Assembly (NCBI RefSeq): GCF_040807025.1
Contig: NC_090967.1
Location: 1,796,001 to 1,860,000, forward strand
DNA: 64,000 nucleotides
From: Struthio camelus
Taxonomy: Eukaryota; Chordata; Aves; Struthioniformes; Struthionidae
Direction of reading: 5' to 3'
Each line of letters starts with the position of its first letter. Position 1 is the first letter of the stretch. The translations under genes were made by a program, and so were the position numbers. Of this stretch, positions 11,901 through 23,653 are shown piece by piece. Under the pieces are notes generated by a model. It made no database searches, was not told the DNA's origin, and saw only the letters and a program-made list of their open reading frames with translations.

Positions 11901-14900
11901 GTACGTTCTTTCAGTTTACAGTAGAGAGCTGTCCCTGTAGGCAGGAAACATCAAAATGAGGCTTGCTGGCTCAGGTGGAGCATCATCGGAACGTAATGAT
12001 ACAGCTTTTAACACTAGCTTGGTTTAGGATAACAATATTTGTGCAGTATGAAGAACAAGCCTCTCCACAACAGAAATGAAGCTGCCACAAATACTGAGCT
12101 GACCCAACAACTATCCCCCAGTTTGTCCCACTGTAAGGAACTTCAGGAATCAGGGCTACGTCTAGGAACACATTCACTTTAGAAACATGTTTGCATACAA
12201 AGGCCACACAATGAATGCAGCAGACTATAAAAGATTAGTAGACAAAGTCACAAAAATCAAGAGTAGTTAAACCCTTTTTTTGTCAGAGTGCTTTGCAAGT
12301 TGGCTCTCAAGATTTCGCTTATAAAAGGACTAGACTATATCTTTGTGAACTCCACACCCAAACTGGCCCAAATAGTGCAGACCTGCTTACAGCTTCAGGG
12401 CTTCAACCAATCCTCTCAGAAAGTCTGGAGTCCCCTGGGCCCCATTATTGTGTGCCTGCGTTCTGCAGTGTCAGCAGTTACTGTCTCAGTTGTGTTCCAA
12501 GTCAAAATAACAAAGTGTGTTAACACAGAGCAGACGTGGGTTTAATTACTTTTTATCAACTGTGCCATGTTTCCTCTTGAATGAGACTAGTTTCACGCTA
12601 AAAGGTGACCCAGGACTAAACATACGTTCAAGTTGGATCTTCAGAAATCAGGACCAGGAAGCGAAACAAGTCAAACCAGTACTGAAACCACAGCCAAATC
12701 TGTCTGTATCTCTGTATCAGAATAGAATGGTGTAGTGAGATTTAATATACTAGCTACAAGGAAAAAGACTTAGGAATGGAACCAGTGCATCACACCACTG
12801 CTGATGAATGAAGAAAAAGAAGATAAATGAGGATGCTTTTATCATCTTTCTCAGTTGGTTTTAAAACTCCATGATAATCATAGAAAGCATTTAGATCAGA
12901 TTGCCAGGAAGCAGACACAGCAACAGTTGAACAAAAACATTTATAGAGCTTCTTGAGTTTTACCATTTATTATTCAAACCTGTCTGACTTTGGTTGTCTT
13001 GTGTAACAGCTTTGAATGGAGTACACTGATGTTTTTCCCCTTACGTACTTCCACTGCTCCAAGCAAAGAACAGCCATTCCTCAGTATATTGAGGGTTTTA
13101 TCAGTTCAGTGGTATAGGGTATATATCCCAAACACCAGTAACTAAAAGGTGCCGTTCCTTTAGGAGTACAGTGTAATGAAATACTGGATGAACTTTTGCA
13201 ACAGACTGACCATATCCTTTATTTTTCTGGAATGGAAGAATGTGAAGTATACACTAATGAGAGACTGACACACTGTTTCTGCTTAATTTATATCAGTTTT
13301 GGTCTTGCCGTTACACACGCACTAATCATTTTGTGCTGCATCCTGACCAAGGAGAAGAGTAATGTCTAAATCAGTACCCTGATTTAGGTTTTAAGAAGGT
13401 GCACACTGATTAAAAGGGTCAGTCTAGTTCTGGCCTAGATTCTAGTTCCAGTTCCTCTAGCCTATCCAACAGCAACACATACTTGGGGAAAGAGGAAAAT
13501 TTTTCTCCTCTGAATGCAATGTACCATCTAAAAACCTTTAACTCTGTGCAAGGAGATGCATAATTCTTATAACCATTCAGATAGAAAATACAGTATATCT
13601 TTATTGCGTTTACTTTTCCTTCAGTATAAAAATGAACATCACCCTACATCAAATGTACACCCACATGAAATTGCACATCCATTTTAGACCTGTAAAGCAA
13701 AAATATTTTATGCTCACAGACACTTGTTTGAGCCATTTTCCCAGAGTTTGTACTGAGGTCATTTCACATAAGCCATGAAGAGAATTTTCACTAGGATGTA
13801 CAAGCATCTATTCCTGACCACCAACAAGGCACATACATATGATTAATAGGTAGTTAAGAATTGCTAACCTATATAAGCAGCAAGGGTAACAGAGCCAAAA
13901 TACACATAACCTGAGTTACCACTTAGCCAATAGCCTATTTTGCCAGAAAATACAAAGGAGGGTCTTGGAATTATGAAAATAGAGGAAACCTCTTCTATGT
14001 GTATAAATATATTGGATTTGTTCAAAGCAGTTGCTCAAAATGAATTTTCTTTTGTATTTAAAGCATACTATCTATTCTCGTAGTTCACTTCTGACTGAAA
14101 TTAAGAACATCCCATATAAGAAGAGAGATTTGTGATAGGTAGTACTTCAGCAGCTCCATAAAACTGCATATACAATCATTATCAGTCAGGTTTTCAGAAT
14201 TCTATTTTGTTTAAAAATGAATTTAGAAAAATATCAATGATTTGAGTAGACCGCAGAACATTCACAAGCTGTACAAAGGCAAAGAGGTCAGGCAGAGAAT
14301 CTTCACGCAGCAGCACCACCGTCATACCAAAACTGCCGTTAACGTTTTAAAGGAGAGTTCAAAGGAACTTAATGTTTTAACACATTTTGAGTTCTGAAAA
14401 TTAGTAGAAAAATAATTACAGACTAGCTATATTTTAATTTTTTTCATATAAATATTCTTTAAAGTTTTATCAGCTGCACAGCGTAAGTTCTGTTGCACCA
14501 TTTCTCCCTCCATGCCGCTAGGTTTAAAACACAGTCTTGAGGGAGGATTTCAGAAATGAATGCTTCTTTCCTATCTTTCCCTGCTCCTGTATCCCGCTAC
14601 AAGGTGAATCTGCTTCCAGTCCCAAACTCGCTTCCTTTGGTTTTTTTCCCCCCTAAGGAAATCACAGTTCTTTTCGTTGTGTTCTTAAGCACTGATGCGC
14701 AGCTAGCAGTCGGCATGCTGCTGAAGATTCCCAAGTGCCAGTGACCATCAAGTTCATTCAGAAGCCTTTCAACTTAACCAAAAGATCGAGCTTTATGAAG
14801 AAACCAGCGACACGAACCACGTTACCACAAGTCACAATGGCAAGTCAGGAACTCAGCACGTACCCCAAATCCAGAGGCAAATATTACAAGCAAAATGGCT

Positions 14901-15224
14901 TTTACTAACTCGAGTTCTTTAATGAATTAGTTCTCCATGCCCAGAACCGCACAGGAGTTGAAGGGCAGCCCAGCACCAGGTACATTAAAGCCCAGCCCCG
15001 ACAGAGCACTCTCGAGGAAGAGGTGCCCGAGGTCGGTCGCACCGTGGGGACGGCGTTCCCCGTCGCCAGCCCGCTCCGCGGAACCGGGTCCGAGCTGCCC
15101 GCCGCCCGCCTGCCCGCCCTGCAGCGCTCCCACTCGCTCCGCGGTCACCGAGGCTACTTACAGGAGGCGCGGGAGAAAGCGACACCCCCCAGCCTGCTGC
15201 CTCCGGCCCGGCGGCAGCGGAGCC
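8991..15224. other. VMAC downstream region / intergenic, no gene seen
   Basis: About 6 kb of AT-rich sequence. The end next to VMAC must contain its minus-strand 3' UTR, but the length of that UTR cannot be set because many AATAAA-like hexamers exist on the minus strand. An EF-hand gene (CAPS) was expected here from human gene order but no EF-hand-coding exon was recognised. A CT-rich stretch lies near 10160-10180. Confidence 0.4.
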
Positions 15225-15797
15225 TCAGACGGTGGTGCCAAAGGGCGTCCCGCCCAGGCCCCGCTCCCCCGGGGCCCTCTCGCCGGGGGGAGGCCCCGGT
15301 TCGGTGGCGCTGAGCCGCTCGCCCTCAGCCATGCACGCCAGCAGCCCGTCCAGGGCCGGCCGGCTCCGGCAGATCCTGGCCAGCAGCTCGCTCCCGTGCC
15401 GCAGCCGGGCGATGAGGGCATCCTTCTCCCGGGCGGCGGCCAGCAGCCGCTGAACGGTCTCCTCAGACGAGAGTAACCTCTCCCGCAGGGCGGCAATTTC
15501 TCTTGGGAAGAAACGGGAGAACAACAAGCTCGGACGGGAGCTGGGCCGCACGGCGAGCCGGAGGACGCAACCGGCCGCCCCGCTCCCGCCCCGTCTCCCG
15601 CCGTACCGGTCCTTGGCGGCCTCCAGAGCCGCCACCGCGGCGCGCAGCTCGCCGTCCTTGCGGATGAGGCTCTCGGCCTGCCCGCGCACCGTGCTTTCGG
15701 CAGCGCCCAGCCGCCGCTCCAGCTCCGCCACGCGCGCGTGCAGCGCCGCCAGGTGCGCGTTGGCCTCACGGATCTGCAGGGCCGGCGGCGCCGACAT
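15225..15797 (-). CDS. VMAC: Vimentin-type intermediate filament-associated coiled-coil protein
   Basis: Two minus-strand exons, 15797-15607 and 15501-15225, join GACCG|A across a GT-AG intron to give 155 codons plus TGA (human protein recalled as about 169). The N-terminus [19 protein letters not shown] and the C-terminus PFGTTV match recalled VMAC. Residues from about 8 to 100 are a heptad-rich, Leu/Ala/Glu/Arg coiled coil ([33 protein letters not shown]). The family is described as binding vimentin-type filaments; no catalytic motif is present. The exons are very GC-rich because they lie in the CpG island shared with NDUFA11. The frame that runs through the intron instead of splicing is not favoured, because the spliced product restores DREIAAL, which is conserved in the family. 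Confidence 0.95.
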   Translation of the reverse strand: MSAPPALQIREANAHLAALHARVAELERRLGAAESTVRGQAESLIRKDGELRAAVAALEAAKDRYGGRRGGSGAAGCVLRLAVRPSSRPSLLFSRFFPREIAALRERLLSSEETVQRLLAAAREKDALIARLRHGSELLARICRSRPALDGLLACMAEGERLSATEPGPPPGERAPGERGLGGTPFGTTV

Positions 15798-15895
15798 GGC
15801 GCCCGGGGCGGGGCGGGGCGGGGCCGCGCCGCGCCGCGCCGCCGCGCGCCGCCGCCGTGCTCTCGCGAGAGCGCTCCCTGTGTCCTTCCTGCGCC
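15798..15895. promoter_or_regulatory. Bidirectional VMAC/NDUFA11 promoter with TCTCGCGAGA
   Basis: Only 98 bp separate the two divergent start codons (VMAC ATG complement at 15795-15797, NDUFA11 ATG at 15896). The interval holds repeated GGGGCGG Sp1-type boxes at 15805-15823 and a perfect palindrome TCTCGCGAGA at 15861-15870. That palindrome is a known CpG-island promoter element bound by BANP. There is no TATA box. Both transcripts must therefore start inside or beside this interval. Confidence 0.8.
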
Positions 15896-18800
15896 ATGGA
15901 GAGCTACTGGGATGGCCCCGAGGGCGAGGAGTGCCCTCGCCGCACTTGGTTCACCACCCGCCTCGGCGCTGCCGCGGGTGAGGACCCGGGGGGTGTGAGG
16001 GAACGGCGGCGTCCGCTCACGGGGCCCCAGTCCCGCTCTCTGTCCTGGCGTTCCTCGTCCGGCCTGGCGGCTGTGTCCTGGCGCCCCCCCCCCCGCTAAC
16101 CTTCCCCGCTTCGCTACGGCCTCAGCTTCCTTTGCCTCCCCTTTAGCGCTGCCTGTGAGAGAAGCGGCGGCATTGACGGTGTAGCCGCACCTTGACACCC
16201 GAGGCGAATACTACTTCTTCCCCTTTCATTTTTTTACCTCCTCGTGCTTAGAAAGAAGCAGTAGACGTGGAAGCTGACTGTAATTTTGTAAGTAGATTAG
16301 TGCTGCCCTGCCGGCTGCCAGGGGTCTGGAGAGGCAGTGGGTGGTTTGTGCTGGCGGTCCTGCGCTCACTGTGGGTTTCCTGAAATACTTTAACTTGCTG
16401 CTCACGAAAAGTGTTTCTTTGTTGTAGGTTTGGTTGGGTCAGCCTATCGCATTATTTTGCTTCAGCCCAACTCAGCACTTACTGCTTTACAGATGGCAGC
16501 CACAGACAGTATTACGATGGGTAAGGGGACTGGGATTCTTTCAGCCGTTGGGTGTCCGTCTTGAGTAAGCGTTAATGTTGCTGAATGAATGGGATGCTTT
16601 TAAATTTATTGGTCCACCGTGATCTGCCAGAGCAAGGATAGCTTCAAGTAAGACCTTTTAGTTCTGAGTTTAGTTTTACAATTGACTTTGTGTTTGTTAT
16701 CAATTTACTTCTAGCCTGTACTTCCAAGGCATATAGTTATTTTAAGGGTGGAAGTCTAGAACCAAAATGGTAACATGACTTGAAACCTGCAAGTGCAGTG
16801 CAATAGAGTTGATATTTCCTCTTGCTGCATTCTCTTCTGCTGCTTATTTATATATCAAATCGTTGTTTACATGTGGATAATATTTTCTGCTGGCTAATGT
16901 AATACTGCTGATTACATGGGTGATGGCAGAATAAGCTTCTGGATTAAATGCTTGGGACAAAAGAACAGCCATCTCAGGTTAGGCTGAAGATACATCTGGG
17001 TCAGTCTCCTACCCCCGTGTTGAATGCTTCAGGAGCAATATAAGGTTACATATCATTTTCTTTATTTAAAGCTGATAACACATTTCTTTCAATCTAGAGT
17101 AGAAAGTACATATTTTCATTTTTTGTGTATTTGTTTACAACAGAAATACAAAATAAGCAGTTCTTGGATAAAGCTAACAGAAGCAAACACGTCTTAGCTT
17201 TCTGCTTCAGGTAGTTTAGGCATCGCGCTTTAGGAAATCACAGTTTCCATTTCTAGAGCGTGAATGCAATGCTTTTGATTGTGAAAGGAATTTTTTTTTC
17301 CCCGTTGTGCACAGGGAACTGAGGGAGCTATTCCAGCCGGAGGTGTATATCCATTAGGTATATCCCTCTTCTGTGCAAGTGCACTTTCTTCTCACTAAAC
17401 TCGTCTTGGTTTTTCATTTGATGCCTTATGTCAGCTCTGTCTCTCCCCCTCCACTAGTGCTCTGAACAAGGAACTGATTCATAAGCAGTCCAGATCTGCA
17501 TTTTTGAGTAGTTCAACTCTAAAACAGGAGCTGGAATCTCATGTATTGTTTCGAGCCATAAAAGGTCATTATAATGGAGCAGATAATGTAACTGGTTATT
17601 ATTTTGATATTCCTAAGTCAACATACTGAATACTCTCACCAGTTTCCACTCCTGATAAAGAGGTTATTCTGCGCGCTGTTAAGGAGGCCAGATCTCATGG
17701 GCTGAAGCCATATGTTGAAAAACAGGAGGACAAAAAAAAAACAAAACTGCAGAGTAATTTGAGTCCTTGGTCCAAAACAGTGAAAGCAAGGAAGTTGAAG
17801 TGCAGTGCTTGGTCTGTAAGTTTTTTTCTTTAGTGTTCTTTTTAGTTGATTTTAGGATCAGCATGATTATATTGTCTGATGAAAAGCTGCATAGCTTTGC
17901 AACATGGATTTAATAGTTGATTCATCATTCTACAGGCTGGGATTTTTATTCTAAACATTTTTAAGTCAGTGCATTGTTCCCAAGAGAGATGAATTCAAAT
18001 CTGGAGATGGCACCCAGTAGCCAACTTCACATTTCTGACCAAGAAGCTATATTCCAAACAAAAAAAAGTATTCTGTGTGTTTGCTTAACAGCTATCTGCC
18101 AAAGTTTGCAGTGACACAGATGTAGAGTCTGAGGGGATGGGACATGTAATTCTGTTGACAAGACAATGCCACTTTGCAGTTGCTTAATGATTTATTTGCA
18201 AAATCAGTCAGTTTTCTATTAGTCAGAATAATTGCAAGCCCCAGGCAAGTGGGGAGCAAATTGTGGCAACAAACTCCCTTAAGGAATGCGGAGCCATCTG
18301 AGTTTCTCTGCCAGATTCCTTGTGAGGTTGGATTCAGAGGGACTGATGAGTGCGTTTCAGCAGAGAACTCCTGTGGTGCGTTCCCACAGCTCTGCTATCT
18401 CCTACGTCCTGGGAGAATGTGCTGCAGAGAAACCTGCTCCTTTTCTCCACTTATCCCCTGACATTTTGGGGACTGCTCACATTGCCTGATCTGGAAGGGC
18501 TGTTACTAAGTTTGAGCTAATAAGCCAGCTGGGCAGGGTGGCCTTTGTCTGTAGGCATTCAAACACATTTTCCTTGTGTCCTGGGACTCATAGCAGGGTT
18601 TGTGCAGAATCAGCAAAAGGCCCAAGGAACCTACTTGTGCAGGATCTACACTGCACAAAGGTGGCTGCACTACTTCTGGACCTAGAGGAGGTACCAGAAA
18701 CAATCTAATAATACTTGCACAATGCTTAGTCTAATCATAGGGGCTAGGATATGATGCCCATAGGTACTTGAAAGCAGATCTAAATGCTTCAGTTTCCTTT

Positions 18801-20233
18801 GTCTGCTCTCTCAGAGGAACTACTGTACAGCACCATGCTTCTTAAGTATTTTCTTCATATGTAATTCTCAGTTCCTTGAAGGATTTTGTCTTTTTACCTT
18901 TTTTTTTGTTTTTTTTTTACAGCTACGCTAGGAGCAGTGTTTGGCTTGACTACCTGCCTCAGTGCTCAAATCCGAGAGGAACCAGAGGATCCTTTGAATT
19001 ATTTCATAGGAGGCTGTGCAACAGGAGCTGTCTTAGGTGCAAGAGGTAAATCTGGATAAATATAGGAGTGAAAATATTCCTACTCTCAAAGTATTCTTAA
19101 CACCTTTAAATGCTGCAAAGTTACCTGCTGATTAAATCTTCATATGCAGGGGATTTAGCTCTTCGACTGTTTGGATACTTTAGGTTATATTCACTGAATA
19201 TCGTTATCATGTACTCAAAAATTCATGTGCCATAGTGCTAATATTATATAATAAAATATGTAGTACAGCCATATAAAAGTGCCTGTAATGGGCAATGAAA
19301 GGAGCCATGTCCGAGTTTAAAACCTTTCTACCAGAAAAATAAAACAGTCTTGATGTCAGGCCTGTTTGGTAAAGATTCATCATATTATGTGAATCTTCTT
19401 TCATGCTAATTTCATAGGTGCTCCACTGTACTAATACAGGTCTGCTAAAATAAATACTGCTAGAGTAGGAGACCAGAGATAGCATCAAGATGATGTACAG
19501 AATAAAAAGAGAGGTGACCCAGCACTGCCAGTTGTAATTACCACTTATAACTTGAAATAATAGTAGGAATCCTTGTTTTCTTGGCAACAAACGTGATTTA
19601 TTTTGCAAGGGAAAGATAGTCTAACATCTGCCTTGTGAATTCATCATGCGCTCTGAGGGACAAGCTATATCCTTCTGCTTTGTACGTTGCTCATATGACG
19701 TCATCAAGCTAGATTAGGTCCTGCAGGTATTTAGACAGCTCTTCTCTCTGGGCTTTTTCAGGATCAGATGTTAAAGGTTAGAGGGTTTTTTAAGTTTAAA
19801 TTGTAGCAAAATAGAATTTATCTTTACTTTTCCTAATTGCTGAGCTGATGGGAGTTTGAAGCGGTGATGGTTATTTTAGTCACTGAAATAAGCAATTTAA
19901 GATTGCTTATGTAAGGAGGTGGGGTGGTGGAGTATAGAACTTTCATGTTTCAAACTGTAGACTAAAACCATGAGTAAATGTAAGTAAAAGAAATATACTT
20001 TTTACATTTCTGTCAGCAGCCAACATTACTCATAGTCAAGTGACCAAATTCCAGAGTCTGTCAAGATGTACTGTATAGTACTATTGCCCTAATAGATCTT
20101 TTTTGGTTTGTTTTTTCCAGCTCACAGTTACATGACCGGAACCACTGCATGTTTGGGTTTTGGACTTACAGCTGCTTTAATGAAAATAGGTAAAAAGGAG
20201 GGCTGGAGGCTGACAGGACCTCCCAAGCTGTAA
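15896..20233 (+). CDS. NDUFA11: NADH dehydrogenase (complex I) accessory subunit A11 (B14.7)
   Basis: NDUFA11 is a membrane-arm accessory subunit of mitochondrial complex I, distantly related to the Tim17/22/23 family. Four exons with GT-AG junctions and consistent phase (one base carried over each time), 15896-15977, 16428-16520, 18923-19045 and 20121-20233, give 136 codons plus TAA, against about 141 recalled for human. Diagnostic stretches are [16 protein letters not shown] at the N-terminus, [20 protein letters not shown] and [19 protein letters not shown] in exon 3, and [21 protein letters not shown] in exon 4 spread over its last membrane segment. Several hydrophobic segments rich in Gly and Ala fit the four-helix fold. 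The gene is driven from the shared promoter with VMAC. No defect was seen. Confidence 0.96.
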
Positions 20234-20293
20234 ATGTAGCCTTTCTTCCCTCCGAGTTATCTTTTAAATGTTCTGTGTGATAAGACATTGTGT

Positions 20294-20299
20294 AATAAA
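20294..20299 (+). terminator. NDUFA11: NDUFA11 poly(A) signal
   Basis: AATAAA lies 61 bp after the NDUFA11 stop codon, in TGTAATAAAG. It is the first canonical hexamer in the 3' UTR. Confidence 0.7.
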
Positions 20300-20801
20300 G
20301 ATACTATCAAATCAACAGTTGTCACTAAATGTTGTCATCTTCCAGCTGGTTTTAGGGCTTTTTTATGTTGGGAGTGACATGCAAAAAAAGGTGTAGTGAC
20401 TGGAAGATAAAGCTTAGCTGTGATGCTCCTGCTAAGATCTTTTGCTCATGCACAAGTCATTTTACCTCTATATTTCCGTATTGGGCAAATGAGCTTCAGA
20501 GGCAGAATAAATGTTTTCGATCTGTCTTTTTAAAAACATTTCTCATGTAATTTTGATTGGGTCCTGCAGGAATTTTTGGCAGGGGTTGGGATTGCATCTC
20601 ATTGACTCCATTGGCTAGGGTTTGGAATCAAAACTTTTGAGTTTGTTTTTGAATCTATGTTGAGGATGAGACCTCTGCTTCCCCTGGTGCTAGAAATTGG
20701 GGGGAGGGGGGAAGAAGACATAAATTGCACAGACCAAGGGGTTTGGGAGCCTGGGGACTTTCACCTGTAAACATTCAAGGAAGTTCTACAACTTGAGGGT
20801 T
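20300..20801. other. Intergenic, no feature seen
   Basis: Unique-looking sequence between the NDUFA11 3' end and a CR1 fragment. It holds a G-rich patch near 20698-20715 and nothing else recognisable. Confidence 0.5.
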
Positions 20802-21600
20802 AGAATCAGAGACTAACTGAGATTGGAAGAGACTTCTGGAGGTCTTCCTGCCCAAAGCTGGAGCAGGTTGCTCAAGGCCACATCTGGTTTAATTTTCTGT
20901 GTCCCCAAAGATGAGGATTTCACAGCCTCTCTGGGTATGTTTTCTTATCTACTCGAACTGATAAATTGTTTTCTTTCTCTCTGGTTTGCATTTCCCATAG
21001 TGCAACTTCTGCTGGTTGCTTCTCATATTTTACTTGTTCACCTGAATCTGACTCTGTCTTTTCTGTAGCCATTAAGTTGTGGAAAATGCTATTTGATCAC
21101 CCCTTAACCTTCTGTTCTCCAGGCCGAACAAATCTAGTTCTCTTACCTCTCCTTGTGCATCCTGTGCCTTAACCTTCTAATCTTCCTGGGGGCTTCTGTT
21201 GGACTCACTTCAGTTTGTCAATGTCTGTCTTGTACTGGGCAGGCCAAAACTGGACACAGTACTTTAGATGTGGTCTCTCAGCGCTCAGGAGAATAATCAC
21301 TTTCTATGACCCACCGGCTGCACTCTTGCTAATACAGTTCCAGTGCAAACTGCTGACTTGGGCAGTTTGACCAACTTGACCTTGGACACATGACCTACAG
21401 GACCTTTCCTGCAAAGCTGTTTTCTGTCCATTCAGCCCCCAGCCTGTCCTGTTGCTTGGGATTATTCCATCCTAGGTTCCAGATTTTGCTTTTGTCCTTA
21501 GCTGATTTTTCAGGAGATTGCTCTCAGCCTATTTCTGTAGGCCTGTCAAGGACTTTGAGTCCAGTAATCGAGCTCCTCAAGACTTGTTTGCCATGGCTTG
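20802..21600 (-). mobile_element. Diverged CR1 LINE 3' fragment
   Basis: Plus-strand text begins AGAATCAGAGACTAACTGAG and follows the antisense order of CR1 3' ends: GGAAGAGACTTCTGGAGGTC, then GAGCAGGTTGCTCAAGGCC. Later come CTTGTACTGGGCAGGCC-type text and, near 21440-21560, the antisense of the late ORF2 region (GCTTGGGATTATTCCA; GGCCTGTCAAGGACTTTGAG). Many substitutions and indels leave no open frame. Ends are approximate. Confidence 0.75.
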
Positions 21601-22659
21601 GCTCCTCTTCACTTCATTTGGCCCTCTAGGTCTAGGGGCATGTTGACATTTCCATCCAGGACAAGGCATGTGGGGAAGATTCAAGCCCCAAAGGAATGTG
21701 GATGCATCCCGGTAAGATCACACACGCTCTAGGCCTGGTAATGGGGCATAGACGTTAACTAAGTCAATAAGTCTGTCTCTGCAGGCTTAGCACTGCAGCA
21801 GATGCCTACGATGGGACTAGAGTGCCTAGCTGCTGTGTAAACCCACTCTGCAGCCTGTAGTTTTTACTGCAGTCTTGAATACCTCACTGGAGCGGAGGGC
21901 AGAGGGATGCAGAATAGCAGAAATTCTCCAGAAAGTACTACTCATCCACCAGCACCGTGGGGGTGTTAGGCTATGGATCCTTTCCCCTCTTCCCCACTGC
22001 CCTTGCAACATAGCCTGTGGTCCTCAGTCTACCTTCTTCCCTGGCCCTGGAGGAGCAGTGTAGCTCTGTTTTCAGGCCCAGGGAGGAAGGGGCAGTAGAA
22101 GGCCTCCTTCAGGCGTGCGTCTGCTGTCCCCCCATGGTGATGGGAGCGCACCAAGGTTTGTTGGAACTCAGAGACAGATGATTATGGAGTGGCATCGCCA
22201 TGATGATCATGTGGCTGAAGGATACAGGATAGGGGTGAGAACAGGCAGGGGGGTTCAGGCACCATGGCAGCAGGTCTGAATTGCTGAATTGTGCTGGGAC
22301 TGTCTTTCATAGGCTCTAGGAGTAGCTGTGCCCCAGGTAACATGGATTCATGGCCTGGCTGCTAGGCACTAGTGCCTTCCTCCTGGGAGGCAGCCTTTTC
22401 CTCGTCAGGCTATGCAAGAGAGAACCAGGAGTAGGGGCCAGAGTTGTTGTCCTGAGGAGGGGAGGGAGAAAAGAGGGTGCCGCAGAGGGTGCCCTGAACA
22501 CCTTAAGGGAAGCTACAGGCCCAGCAATGGCCTTCTCTTGGATCTAGCCCCCTCCACCCTGGGTGACTTCCCTGAGAGTCCTGAACGCTTTTCATGGCCA
22601 TCCCTTAGATGGCCTGCTGATTCATTTGGCACCAGACTGAAAACCCGCAGCTTTTGCCA
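21601..22659. other. Intergenic, no gene seen
   Basis: GC-moderate unique sequence. Short open frames on both strands overlap each other and have no family resemblance or splice context. Confidence 0.45.
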
Positions 22660-23045
22660 ACAGTATGTGCACACATGTGCAATGTTAACTGTGCATTAGG
22701 ATCTCTTTGAGTGAGGGATGAGAGCTGAGTGTGCTTGTGCACATTCTATGATTGAGGAGTTTGTGAGCGAGGAGTGCGTAGGTGCTGCCTTGCATGGGTT
22801 AGGAGTTAGGTGTGTGTGCATGCACTGCAGAGTGCATGCGTGGGTTGGCACACATTGGTGTGTGTGAGGGCGCACTGTGTGTTGTGCACATGCTGCAGCA
22901 TATGCGTTTACACTGTGGAAGGTAGTGCAGATGCCTGCTGGGGTGCATGCACTGGACGCCTGTGGGTGTACACATGTTCACTGTGTGTACAGGCATGTGT
23001 GCCCATTGTGGCAGGTGTGTGCATGTGTGGGTAAGTGTGCTCACT
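22660..23045. repeat. Degenerate TG/TGCA-rich simple repeat
   Basis: The sequence is dominated by GTGTG, GTGCATGC, TGCACACA and GTGTGTGCATG words with no fixed period. The Cys/His-rich open frames on both strands here are by-products of the repeat. Confidence 0.7.
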
Positions 23046-23233
23046 CTGATGCCCACGTGTTTTTGACCATACAAATCCCTTATCTGGTGTCAGAAAAACC
23101 CTAGTCCCTGAGTTTGGTTCACAATGAGGCTTCAGTCCCCTAAAGACCAGTGTCCCTGGGAACTCGTGTTCCCTCATGGCCTTCATCCCTGTATGCTCAT
23201 TCCCCTTGCTTGTCTCCCCATATCCCTGTGACG

Positions 23234-23653
23234 TGCCAGTAGAGGGGCATCCGGGATTCTTTCGGATTCCAGGATTAGCTGCACTGAACTCGAAAGATCA
23301 TCATTTGTCAAGTATGAGAATTTATTAGAGAGAAGAGGTTATAACAAAGCTGAAAGTATAGTAAAGCTAGAAATAGAACAGAAAATACATATACGTATCA
23401 GAGCTCTACAATTAAATCGCACGATATGACGACTGCTCTTGCCCTTTATGGGTCACCGCTCCCCCTCCCCACTGATGGGTGGGTCCTCAGTCCGCAGGCC
23501 AGCTGATGGTGAGTCTGAGTCCCCACCAATCCATGTGGCTTACTCTCTTTTATAGCCAGTCAAAACAATGCCAGCCCACACATGTACAAAAGCTGTATGG
23601 CTCTACTCAGTGTGAACATCAACAGGTGGTTACCTAGTGCTCAGCCCACAACA
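23234..23653 (-). mobile_element. Probable solo LTR of an endogenous retrovirus, minus orientation
   Basis: Read on the minus strand, this block starts TGTTGTGGGCTGAGC at 23653. It has a TATA box (TATAAAA, complement of 23548-23554), a poly(A) signal AATAAA about 225 bp later (complement of 23321-23326), and ends near TACTGGCA. This promoter/poly(A) arrangement within about 420 bp is typical of an LTR. No internal retroviral region adjoins it. No convincing target duplication was found, so the ends are approximate. Confidence 0.45.

Larger units (their letters stand above)
14937..16150. promoter_or_regulatory. CpG island over VMAC and NDUFA11 first exon
   Basis: GC content and CpG density rise sharply at about 14.98 kb and fall at about 16.15 kb, with runs of GCCGCG and GGGGCGGGGC. 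The sequences on both sides are AT-rich and CpG-poor. The limits are by eye. Confidence 0.8.

Noticed and set aside
14937-16198. Long GC-rich open frames on both strands around VMAC (for example 15158-16198 minus, 14937-15476 plus)
   Set aside because: They are shadows of VMAC and the CpG island, where stop codons are rare. The spliced VMAC model explains the conserved protein.
22799-23186. Cys/His-rich frames in the TG-rich stretch
   Set aside because: They are compositional products of TGTG/TGCA repeats on both strands.
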